A program made the position numbers and the translations under genes. Below the pieces are notes generated by a model that saw only the letters and a list, made by a program, of their open reading frames with translations, had not been told where the DNA came from and ran no database searches. A DNA stretch of 64,000 nt from Planctomycetota bacterium (lineage in GTDB: Bacteria > Planctomycetota > UBA1135 > UBA2386), in contig JAHBXX010000029.1 of assembly GCA_019636245.1 (NCBI GenBank), positions 1 to 64,000 of the forward strand, given 5' to 3'. Positions 56,531 to 64,000 of the stretch are shown here, one piece after another. Within the stretch, counting starts at the first letter, position 1, and each line of letters opens with the position of its first letter.

Positions 56531-57973
56531 TCACGCGAACCGCAACCGCACCCGGCAGCCCTGGCCGGGCCGACTGTCGATGCGCACGCCACCGCCGTGC
56601 AGGCGCATGATCGAACGCACGATCGACAGGCCGATGCCCAGCCCGGTGCGGGGCGCGTTCGTGGCGCGCACCTGTGGTGTCGAGTAGGCCCCGTCGAAGA
56701 CGTGCGGCAACCGGTCCTCGGCGATGCCGCAGCCGGTGTCGGCGACCTCGATCTCGGCCTGACCGTCGACGATCCGGGTGGTCACGGTGATGCGCCCGCC
56801 GCGCGGCGTGAACGCGAGCGAGTTGTCCAGCAGGTTGCTGAGGGCGCGCTGCACCATCGGGCGGTCGATCGGCACCGACGGCGTCGCTTCGTCCACCGCG
56901 ACCAGCTCGATGCCGGCGTCGGTCGCGAGCGGTTCGTAGAACTCGATCAACCCGTGCACGATGCCGACGAGGTCGCGAGGGACCATGGCCGCTCGTGTGC
57001 CGGGTCGCTCGGCGTGGGCCAGGAACAGCAGGCCCTCGATGATGTGCGACAGGGTCTGCGCCTCGTCGCGCGCGGAACGCAGCACCTCGGCGAGGTCGCT
57101 GTCGGGCGCCAGCAGCGCGTTCTCGATCTCCCCGCACAGGTTGTTGATCGGCGTGCGCAGCTCGTGGGCGAGGTGCGCGCCGAAGTTGCGCAGCCGGTCG
57201 AACGCGTCCTCGAGCCGTCCCAGCAGCTCGTTGAACGACTCGACCAGCGGTCGCAGTTCCTCGACCAGGTCGGCATCCGCCACCCGTGCGTGCAGCGAGG
57301 CGGCGTCGATGCCGCGGATGCGTTCCGCCACCGCGGCGATCGGCGCGATCGCGCGGCGGGCCATCCACTGGCCGAACACCGCACTCAGCAGCAGGCCGGG
57401 GACCGTGACGCCCAGCAGGATGTTGCGGTAGCGATCCTGCAGCACGTCGTCGGCGGCCCGGTCCAACGCCAGCTGCACGACGGCCTCGTCGCCGCCGATT
57501 GCGGTCGACTTCAGGTTGACGGCCAGGAGCCGGAACCGACGCCCCTCGCTGCGCAGGTCCAGCCCGCGCAGGTCCGCGACGTCGGGTTCGGCCGGGGCCG
57601 GGAATCGCTGCATCGACAGCCCCGGTGGCATGCCCGGGGTCTCGATCAGGACGGCGCCGCCGTCGTCGACGATCCTGATCAGGATGCGGCGTGCCCCCAG
57701 GCGCTTGCGGTTGTCGTCGAGTGCCAGCAGCGCCTGCCGAGGATCGCGCTGCGGCTGCAGCAGCAGCGCGTCGACGAGCAGCGCGTTCTCGCGCAGCAGG
57801 ACGTCGTCCTCGCGGTCGAGGTCGAGCACCAGTTCGCGATAGACGATCAGGACGGCGACGAGCAGCACCAGCGAGGCGATCGTCGTGTAGAGCGCCGTCA
57901 GCCGCAGCACGAGCGTGCGGCCGCGCGCCGGTCGCGCGGTGGCCGCCGCGTCAGGCCCGGTCTTCGAGGACAT
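56531..57973 (-). CDS. Heavy-metal-type sensor histidine kinase (CusS-like)
   Basis: A 480-residue inner-membrane sensor. Two membrane helices (ALYTTIASLVLLVAVLIVY and ILLGVTVPGLLLSAVFG) flank a periplasmic sensor of about 150 residues, then HAMP, dimerisation helix with His270 in FGAHLAHELRTPINNL, and the ATPase domain with SNLLDNSLAF, VADTGCGI and GLGIGLSIVRSIMRLHGG. The layout and sequence around His270 match the heavy-metal sensor group that controls Cus/Czc efflux. It overlaps the response regulator by 23 bp. The divergent RND efflux operon is the likely target; which metal is unknown. Confidence 0.9.
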   Translation of the reverse strand: MSSKTGPDAAATARPARGRTLVLRLTALYTTIASLVLLVAVLIVYRELVLDLDREDDVLLRENALLVDALLLQPQRDPRQALLALDDNRKRLGARRILIRIVDDGGAVLIETPGMPPGLSMQRFPAPAEPDVADLRGLDLRSEGRRFRLLAVNLKSTAIGGDEAVVQLALDRAADDVLQDRYRNILLGVTVPGLLLSAVFGQWMARRAIAPIAAVAERIRGIDAASLHARVADADLVEELRPLVESFNELLGRLEDAFDRLRNFGAHLAHELRTPINNLCGEIENALLAPDSDLAEVLRSARDEAQTLSHIIEGLLFLAHAERPGTRAAMVPRDLVGIVHGLIEFYEPLATDAGIELVAVDEATPSVPIDRPMVQRALSNLLDNSLAFTPRGGRITVTTRIVDGQAEIEVADTGCGIAEDRLPHVFDGAYSTPQVRATNAPRTGLGIGLSIVRSIMRLHGGGVRIDSRPGQGCRVRLRFA

Positions 57974-58625
57974 AGCCGATGCCGCGCACGGTGTGGATCA
58001 GGCGCTTGTCGAACGGGGCGTCCACCTTGGCGCGCAGGCGACCGATGTGGACGTCGACGACGTTGGTCTCCGAGTCGTAGTACATGTCCCAGACCCGCTC
58101 GGCGATCAGGGTCCGGCTCAGCACTTCGCCGCGATGCCTGGCCAGCAGGCTCAGCAGCGCGAACTCCTTGGGCGTCAGGGCGAGGTCGACGCCGCCGCGC
58201 ACGGCGCGGTGGCGCGCAGGCACGATCTCCAGGTCGGCGATGACGAGTCGTTCCGGCTTCAGCTGCGCGCCGCGGCGGAAGATCGCGCGCAAGCGGGCCA
58301 CGAGTTCGCTGATCGCGAACGGCTTGACCAGGTAGTCGTCGGCGCCGATCTCGAAGCCGCGCACGCGGTCCTCGAGTTCGCCGCGGGCGGTCAGGAACAG
58401 CGCCGGGGTCGTGACCTGCCGGCTGCGCAGATCGGCCAGCAGGCTGAAGCCGTCCCGCTCGGGCAGCATGACGTCGAGCACGAACGCGTCGTAGTGGCCG
58501 GCGAGGGCGAGGCTCAGGGCCGAGTTGCCGTCGGCGGCCACGTCGACGACGAAGCCGTGCTGCGCCAGCCCCTTGCTGACGAAGCTGGCGGTCTTGGCGG
58601 AGTCCTCGGCGACGAGCACCTTCAT
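57951..58625 (-). CDS. OmpR-family response regulator (CusR/CopR-like)
   Basis: A 224-residue regulator. Receiver domain: acidic pair at E7/D8, phospho-acceptor Asp51 in FVLDVMLPERDG, Thr in LFLTARGE, Lys in DDYLVKPF. Winged-helix DNA-binding domain from about 130: LALTPKEFALLSLLARHRGEVLSR, VDVHIGRLRAKVD, IHTVRGIGYVLED. Close in style to CusR/CopR regulators of metal efflux. First gene of its cluster, divergent from the TolC-RND operon across a 180-bp gap where its operator is expected. A TACATT box (minus strand, 58636-58641) is 10 nt before the start. Confidence 0.92.
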   Translation of the reverse strand: MKVLVAEDSAKTASFVSKGLAQHGFVVDVAADGNSALSLALAGHYDAFVLDVMLPERDGFSLLADLRSRQVTTPALFLTARGELEDRVRGFEIGADDYLVKPFAISELVARLRAIFRRGAQLKPERLVIADLEIVPARHRAVRGGVDLALTPKEFALLSLLARHRGEVLSRTLIAERVWDMYYDSETNVVDVHIGRLRAKVDAPFDKRLIHTVRGIGYVLEDRA

Positions 58626-58808
58626 GGGGCGGCCGAATGTAGCGCTGGCCGGGATGGCGAGAACCGCGGTCCGCCGCCGTCGTCGCCCGGACGGCGTGCG
58701 CCGCCGGCGGCCCGAAGATGACGGCAGCATGAACGCCGGGTGACAAGTCGCCCTGGGCACGGTCTTGCCGCGTGCGCGTTCGGCCAGCGTGGACTAGGGG
58801 GAGTCGCC
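58626..58808. promoter_or_regulatory. Shared regulatory region, two-component genes / efflux operon
   Basis: Gap between divergent regulator and efflux genes. It contains TACATT for the regulator (minus strand). TAGGGG with a GGGGGAG purine run lies just before the efflux ATG and may serve as ribosome-binding site. A self-complementary stretch (CGGACGGCG / CGCCGGCGG area near 58690) is possible but no clear CusR-type palindrome was found. Confidence 0.4.
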
Positions 58809-60173
58809 ATGTCCTCGTTCCGCGCGATCGTCGCACGCCGGCCCGCGCCGTGGCCGGTCGCCCTGGCGCTGTGGGCCCTGGCCGGCTGCCGCGCCGCGCC
58901 TCCGGATCCTAGGGCGGAGGCCCTGATCGGGGACGCGCTGGGCATGGCGGCAGCCGTGACCTTCCAGGTCGAGGCCAGGCCGGTCGACGAGGTGCCGCTG
59001 GCCGATGACGTGCTGACGCTGGCGGCGGCGACGCAGCGCGCCGTGCAGACGGATCCGGGCCTGCAGGCCGCCCTGGCCCAGGTGCGCGTCGCGCTCGCGG
59101 ATGCCGAACAGGCCCGCCTGCTGCCGAACCCGATCCTGAGCCTGGAGATCGGCTGGTTCGCCGGCTCGCCGTGGATCAACGCCGGGGCGGAGCAGGACCT
59201 GGTGACCGCCTTGCTCAGCGGTCGACGGGCAAGCGCCGCCGACCACCGTCTGCGCGCCGCCACCGCGACGGCCGTCCGGGCGGCGCTCGATCTCGTGCAG
59301 GAGCTGCAGGCCGGCTACGTCGACGTCCAGGCCAGCGACGCGCTGGTGCCCTTGCTCCAGCAGCGCCTCGAACTCGCCGAGCAGGTGCTCCAGCTGACGC
59401 GGGAGCGCGCCGCCGCCGGCGACGTCGCCGAGATCGACGTCACCACCCTCGAGGCGGCGCGGCTCGACGTGCAGCTCGAGCTCGACCTGGCCGAGCGGGA
59501 GCAGCGCCAGCGACGGTTGCGGCTGGCGCGCCTGCTCGGCGAACCGAACGGGAGCGGACTCTGGCGGCTCGAGCCGCTGCACCCGGTTCCCGATGTCGAC
59601 GAGGAGGAGGGCCGCCAGGTGCAGCTCGCCCTGGACCGCCGCCCGGAGGTGCTCGAGCTGCGCTGGGAGCTCGCGGCCCTCGGGGACGAGGCCGCGATCG
59701 CCGGCTGGACGGTGCTCGCCGGCGACGGGGTCGGCGTGTCGATGCAGAAGCAGCAGGGCGAGACCGCCTACGGCCCCACGATCGGCCTGCCGTTGCCGCT
59801 GTTCGACACCGGCGCCGTGCGCGTGCGGCGGGCCGAGATGGTGCGCGCCGGCGCGCGGCACGAGCTGCTCGCGCTGCAGCGCCGCATCGTCGAGGAGGTC
59901 CGGGCCGCGCGCGCCAACCTGCGCGCCACCCGCGCCTACGAGGCGCGGCTGGTGCGGGAACTGCTGCCCCGGCTGCGCGAGCGGCGCAGCAGCGCCGAGA
60001 TCGCCTACAGCAGCGGGCAGACCGACGTGACGCCGTTGCTGCTGGCCGAGGACGACCTGCGCAACGCCGAGGTCAAGGCAGTCCTCTATCGCCAGCAGGC
60101 CGCCACCGCGCTGCTCGAACTTCGGCGCGCGGTCGCCGGTTCCGAGCGCGACCCGCGCGGCGTCGGTTCCTGA
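58809..60173 (+). CDS. Outer-membrane efflux lipoprotein, TolC/CusC family
   Basis: A 454-residue protein with signal peptide and lipobox LAGC (Cys27), as in lipoprotein members such as CusC/OprM. It shows two similar halves with long coiled-coil helices (ALAQVRVALADAEQARLLPNP..., LQQRLELAEQVLQLTRERAAAGDVAEIDVTTLEAARLDVQLELDLAE) and the second-half repeat (IVEEVRAARANLRATRAYEARL, SSAEIAYSSGQTDVTPLLLAEDDL), which is typical for this trimeric outer-membrane channel. First gene of an operon continuing with adaptor and pump. Start is the ATG before the signal peptide, with a GGGGGAG run 6 nt upstream. Confidence 0.9.
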   Translation: MSSFRAIVARRPAPWPVALALWALAGCRAAPPDPRAEALIGDALGMAAAVTFQVEARPVDEVPLADDVLTLAAATQRAVQTDPGLQAALAQVRVALADAEQARLLPNPILSLEIGWFAGSPWINAGAEQDLVTALLSGRRASAADHRLRAATATAVRAALDLVQELQAGYVDVQASDALVPLLQQRLELAEQVLQLTRERAAAGDVAEIDVTTLEAARLDVQLELDLAEREQRQRRLRLARLLGEPNGSGLWRLEPLHPVPDVDEEEGRQVQLALDRRPEVLELRWELAALGDEAAIAGWTVLAGDGVGVSMQKQQGETAYGPTIGLPLPLFDTGAVRVRRAEMVRAGARHELLALQRRIVEEVRAARANLRATRAYEARLVRELLPRLRERRSSAEIAYSSGQTDVTPLLLAEDDLRNAEVKAVLYRQQAATALLELRRAVAGSERDPRGVGS

Positions 60174-60287
60174 CCGGACCGCGAGCGACCGACCATGCCG
60201 CGCACGACCACCCCTGCCGTCGAACGCCCTCCGCGCGCCGCGTCGTCGGCGCCTGTCCCCCGATCCGCAACTGCCAGGAAATCGCCG

Positions 60288-61400
60288 ATGCGAATGCTCC
60301 TCCTGCCCCTGCTGCTGGCCGCGGCCTGCAGCCGTTCCGTATCCGTTGCCGACGAGACGGCCGCGATCCTGGCCGACGCGCACGGCGTCACCCTGGCCAG
60401 GAACGCGCCGCAGTGGCACTACGTCGAGCTCGGCGTCGCCGCGGCCCAGGATCCGCTGCCGCCGCTGCCGGCGCCCGGGCGGGTCGAACTCGATCCGAAG
60501 CGCACCGCGGCGGTCGGCGTCCCGCTGCCCGGTCGCGTGGAGTCCGTCCTGGTGCGGCTCGGCGCCAAGGTCGAGCGCGGCGACCGGCTGTTCTCGGTGC
60601 GCAGCGCCGCGTTCGCCGAACTGGACCGCGAGGTCGCCGTCGCCCGGGCGCAGCTGGCCCTGCGCCAGCGGTCGGCGCAGCGCGTGCGCACGCTGTTCGA
60701 ACGCAAGGCGGCGGCGCAGAAGGACGTGCTCGTCGCCGAGGCCGAGCTCCAGGAGGCCGAGCTGGTGTGCAAGGCCGCCGAGTCGAAGCAGCGCAGCCTC
60801 GCGGTCGCGCCCGACGGCGACAACCTGTTCTGGGTGTGCGCGGCGCGGGCGGGGGCGGTGGTCGAGGTGGACCTCTTTCCGGGCCAGGAGGTCGGGCCGG
60901 AGCGCGACCGTCCGCTGCTGCGCCTCTCCGACCTCGACGAAGTGCTGGTCGTCGCCGACGTGAGCGAAGGCGACGTGCGCGACGTCGCCATGGGCCAGCA
61001 GGTCGGCATCCGTTCGCGGTGCGGCGAGTGCGAGCACCTCGGCATGGTCGAGTGGGTCAGCGAGTTCGTGGAGCCCCGCCGTCGCACCGTGGAGGTCTGG
61101 GTGCGGGTGCCCAACCGGGAGCGCCACCTGCGGCCGAACGGTTTCGTCGAGGTGACCTTCGCCGCCGCCGCTGGCGAACCCGTCGTCGCGGTGCCCGACG
61201 CCGCCGTGGTGACGCAGGGCACCCAGACCGTGGTCTTCGTCGCCACCTCGGCCGATCGGCTCGAACCACGACCGGTGCATGCCGGTCGCCGGCGGGACGG
61301 CAGGGTCGAGATCCGCCACGGCCTCGAGCCGGGGACCAGCTACGTCGCGCGCGGGGCGCTGCTGCTGCTCAACGCCGTGGACCTCGCCGCCGACAGCTGA
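60288..61400 (+). CDS. Membrane-fusion adaptor of a metal-type RND pump
   Basis: A 370-residue periplasmic adaptor. A short signal peptide with Cys14 (LLLAAAC) may give lipidation, but the box AAAC is weak. It has the usual order: barrel (GRVELDPKRTAAVGVPLPGRVESVLVRLGAKVERGD), helical hairpin (AAFAELDREVAVARAQLALRQRSAQRVRTLFERKAAAQKDVLVAEAELQEAELV), lipoyl half and C-terminal beta domain. A CGEC pair at 245-248 is unusual for adaptors and could bind metal. CAGGAA 7 nt before the ATG fixes the start over a longer in-frame option. It is followed 6 bp later by the pump gene. Confidence 0.87.
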   Translation: MRMLLLPLLLAAACSRSVSVADETAAILADAHGVTLARNAPQWHYVELGVAAAQDPLPPLPAPGRVELDPKRTAAVGVPLPGRVESVLVRLGAKVERGDRLFSVRSAAFAELDREVAVARAQLALRQRSAQRVRTLFERKAAAQKDVLVAEAELQEAELVCKAAESKQRSLAVAPDGDNLFWVCAARAGAVVEVDLFPGQEVGPERDRPLLRLSDLDEVLVVADVSEGDVRDVAMGQQVGIRSRCGECEHLGMVEWVSEFVEPRRRTVEVWVRVPNRERHLRPNGFVEVTFAAAAGEPVVAVPDAAVVTQGTQTVVFVATSADRLEPRPVHAGRRRDGRVEIRHGLEPGTSYVARGALLLLNAVDLAADS

Positions 61401-61406
61401 GCGGCC

Positions 61407-64000
61407 ATGTTCGAGCACCTCGTCGAGTTCAGCCTGCGCAATCGCCTGGCGGTCCTGTTCTTCGCCGCCGTGGTCGCCCTGGCCGGGTGGGTCAGCTTCC
61501 GGGGCCTCACCATCGAGGCGTTCCCCGATCCGACCGACACCCAGGTCAACGTCATCACCCTCTTCGACGGGCAACCCACCGAGGAGGTGGAGCGGCAGAT
61601 CGGCCTGCCGCTCGAACGTGCCCTCAACGGCACCCCGAACATGACGCGGCTGCGGAACCTGTCGATGTTCGGCCTGTCGATGCTGACGCTGACCTTCCGC
61701 GACGGCACCGACGGGCTGTGGGCGCGCCAGCAGGTGCTGGAACGGCTGCTCGGCGTCGACCTGCCCGAGGGGGTCAAGCCCGAACTCGGCCCCTACGCGA
61801 CGCCGATCGGCGAGGTCTACCGCTACACCCTCACGGGCGCCAAGGGCGACCCGATGCGGCTGCGCACGCTGCAGGACTGGGTCGTGCGGCCGGGCCTCAT
61901 GCGCGTGAACGGCGTCGCCGACGTCGTCAGCTACGGCGGCCTCGTCCGCGTCATCCAGGTCGAGCCCCAGCCGCAGGCCCTCGCCGACATGGGGCTGACC
62001 CTGCAGGACCTCGAGGAGGCGGTCCGGCGCGGCTCGCAGAACGCCTCCGGCGGGGTGCTCGAACGCGGCAGCGAGCAGTTCGTGATCCGCAGCGAGGGCC
62101 TGTTCCGGTCGCTCGACGACATCCGCGACATCGGCGTGACCGAGCGGGATGGAACGCCCGTGTTCGTGCGCAACGTCGCCGAGGTCACCGAGAGCTGGGC
62201 GCCCCGGCAGGGCGTGGTCAGCCGAGGCCGCGACCAGGACGCCGTCGAGGGCATCGTGCTGATGCGCCGCGGCGAGAACCCCTCGGTCGTGCTCGGACGG
62301 CTCAAGGAGCAGCTGACCCGCATCAATGCCCAGCTCGCCGCCGACGACGCCTGCGTGTCGCCCTTCTACGACCGGCGGGAACTGGTCGATGCGACGCTGC
62401 AGACGGTCGGTCGCAACCTGACCGAGGGCGCGTTGCTGGTGCTGCTGGTGCTGTTCGTGTTCCTGCTCGACGTGCGTGCCGCGCTGATCGTCTGCACGTT
62501 GATCCCGCTGTCGCTGGCGGTCGCGTTCATCTACCTCGCGCAGCGCGGCATGTCCGCCAACCTGCTGTCGATGGGCGCCGTCGACTTCGGCATCATCGTC
62601 GACGGCGGCGTGGTCATCGTCGAGGCGATCCTGGCCGGACTGGCCCTTGGGCACCATGACGACGCCTCGCGCCAGGACGCGATCCGCCGGTCGGCGACCG
62701 CGGTCGTGCGGCCGACGGTGTTCGCGATGCTGATCATCATCGCCGCCTACATCCCGATCTTCATGCTCGAGCAGGTCGAGGGGCGCATCTTCGCGCCGAT
62801 GGCGAACACCGTCGCCGCCGCGCTCGCCGGCGCGCTGCTGTTCTCGGTCACGCTGGTGCCGGTGCTGGCGTCGTTCGCGTACCGCAAGCCGTTGCACCAC
62901 CGCGAGTCGCCGGTGCTGGCGTTCGCGCAGCGGATCTACGCGCCGGTGCTGCGCTTCGCCCTGGCGTGGCCGAGGTCGGTCGTCGCCGGCGCCACCGCGC
63001 TGCTGGTCGCCACCGGGGTCCTGGGCGCCCGCCTCGGCAGCGAGTTCCTGCCGGAGCTCAACGAGGGGGCGCTCTACATGACGTTCACCCTGCCGTCGAA
63101 CGTGTCGCTGTCCGAGGGGCGCCGCCTGACGCCGAAGATCGGCGCGCGCATCGCCGCCCAGCCGCAGGTCGAGGACGTGCTCAGCCAGCTCGGGCGGCCC
63201 GAGGACGGCACCGACGCGACGCTGACCAACAACCTCGAGTTCTTCGTCAAGCTGAAGCCGGCGAGCGAGTGGCCACCGGAGACCCCGACGCTCGGAGCCG
63301 TGATCGCCACGCTGCGCGACAGCATCGACGAGATCCCGGGTCTGGAGGTGAACTTCAGCCAGCCGATCCGCGACAACGTCAACGAGAGCATCAGCGGGCA
63401 GTTCGGCCAGATCGCCGTCAAGCTCTACGGCGACGACCTCGTGGCGCTGCAGCAGCAGGCCGAGCGCGTGAAGGCGGTGATCGCGACGGTGCCCGGCGTC
63501 GCCGATCTGGGCATCGTCAAGAGCGGCGAGGTGCCGCAGTTGCAGGTGGCGCCCGACCGCGTGGCCTTGGCGCGCCATGGCATGGCGCTGGGCGAGTTCC
63601 AGCACGTGTTCCAGACCGCGGTCGGCGGGCGACCGGTCGAGGAGTACTGGGAAGGCGAGCGCAGGTTCGACGTGGTGCTCCGCCTGCCGGCCACCGAGCG
63701 GGACGATCTGGAGAAGCTGCGCAAGCTGCGCGTCGCGGTGCCGGGCGGCGTGACGGTGCCGCTGGAGTCGCTGGCGGCCATCGAGACCGGGGTCGGGCGT
63801 GCTTCGATCAACCGCGAGAACGGGCGGCGCTACATCGGCATCCGCATGAACGTGCGCGACCGCGACCTCGGCAGCTTCGTCGCCGAGGCCAGGGCCAGGG
63901 TCGCGGAGCGCGCGCCGCTGCCCCCCGACCAGAGCATCGAATGGGGCGGCGAGTTCGAGAACAAGGAGCGGGCCATGAACAGGCTGCTGCAGGTCGTGCC
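61407..64000 (+). CDS. Heavy-metal efflux RND pump, CusA/CzcA type (3' end outside window)
   Basis: The first 864 codons of an inner-membrane pump that normally has about 1030-1050. Motifs: EAFPDPTDTQVNVIT at the start of the periplasmic domain, GRDQDAVEGIVLMRRGENPSVV, and helix 4 VDFGIIVDGGVVIVEA with Asp393 and Asp399, the same 6-residue spacing as the essential proton-relay Asp pair in CzcA/CusA. Second-half repeat FLPELNEGALYMTFTLP follows. This places it in the heavy-metal (HME) RND class that exports Cu/Ag or Co/Zn/Cd, but the metal is not decided by the visible part. It takes substrate with the adaptor and channel encoded upstream. Confidence 0.93.
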   Translation, partial: MFEHLVEFSLRNRLAVLFFAAVVALAGWVSFRGLTIEAFPDPTDTQVNVITLFDGQPTEEVERQIGLPLERALNGTPNMTRLRNLSMFGLSMLTLTFRDGTDGLWARQQVLERLLGVDLPEGVKPELGPYATPIGEVYRYTLTGAKGDPMRLRTLQDWVVRPGLMRVNGVADVVSYGGLVRVIQVEPQPQALADMGLTLQDLEEAVRRGSQNASGGVLERGSEQFVIRSEGLFRSLDDIRDIGVTERDGTPVFVRNVAEVTESWAPRQGVVSRGRDQDAVEGIVLMRRGENPSVVLGRLKEQLTRINAQLAADDACVSPFYDRRELVDATLQTVGRNLTEGALLVLLVLFVFLLDVRAALIVCTLIPLSLAVAFIYLAQRGMSANLLSMGAVDFGIIVDGGVVIVEAILAGLALGHHDDASRQDAIRRSATAVVRPTVFAMLIIIAAYIPIFMLEQVEGRIFAPMANTVAAALAGALLFSVTLVPVLASFAYRKPLHHRESPVLAFAQRIYAPVLRFALAWPRSVVAGATALLVATGVLGARLGSEFLPELNEGALYMTFTLPSNVSLSEGRRLTPKIGARIAAQPQVEDVLSQLGRPEDGTDATLTNNLEFFVKLKPASEWPPETPTLGAVIATLRDSIDEIPGLEVNFSQPIRDNVNESISGQFGQIAVKLYGDDLVALQQQAERVKAVIATVPGVADLGIVKSGEVPQLQVAPDRVALARHGMALGEFQHVFQTAVGGRPVEEYWEGERRFDVVLRLPATERDDLEKLRKLRVAVPGGVTVPLESLAAIETGVGRASINRENGRRYIGIRMNVRDRDLGSFVAEARARVAERAPLPPDQSIEWGGEFENKERAMNRLLQVV

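Noticed and set aside
58809-64000. Naming the efflux genes cusCBA
   Set aside because: The HME-RND class is clear but the metal cannot be decided from the visible part, so no copper-specific symbol is given.

Overview
The window is very GC-rich (about 70% by eye) and densely coded on both strands. Gene content points to a planctomycete-like bacterium (Planctomycetota); this is inference from gene families, not from a marker gene. The clues are two ECF sigma factor / Ser-Thr kinase-TPR pairs, several large secreted proteins sharing a C-terminal module, a giant TPR protein with a C39-like peptidase domain, and a tricorn-type protease. No rRNA, tRNA or CRISPR array was recognised.

Layout. 1-294: 3' end of a sigma-54 activator, with an apparent 1-base frameshift in a conserved motif. 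304-6940: giant TPR/C39-like protein, then a radical SAM gene cut off by an IS91-family transposase remnant. 7488-11043: unknown protein, ABC-F ATPase, small lipoprotein. 11057-14190: a 14-repeat beta-propeller gene flanked by debris of its paralogues. 14274-19349: chromate transporter ChrA and a tricorn/S41 protease. 19803-28705: a run of secreted proteins, broken genes and a spermidine synthase-like methyltransferase. 28781-38122: two ECF/kinase signalling modules around a beta-barrel protein and a lipoprotein. 38280-43600 (minus): aspA, dcuA, a LOG-family gene and an OLD-type nuclease, probably one operon. 43919-53617: phosphofructokinase, GNAT, a secreted polyester-hydrolase-like enzyme, a vanadium haloperoxidase-like lipoprotein, MFS, serine beta-lactamase-like protein, cation/proton antiporter. 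53987-64000: a metal-responsive two-component system with two HEAT-like proteins, divergent from a TolC / membrane-fusion / heavy-metal RND operon that runs off the end.

The genes that clearly act together are aspA-dcuA (aspartate to fumarate plus dicarboxylate exchange), the sensor-regulator with the CBA-type efflux pump, and each sigma/kinase pair. Three whole-window signals stand out. Many genes have a TAnnnT -10-like hexamer only 6-10 nt before the start codon, which predicts leaderless mRNAs. Five otherwise unrelated secreted proteins end in the same kind of C-terminal module, a candidate sorting or anchoring domain. A near-identical palindromic element occurs at two intergenic sites.
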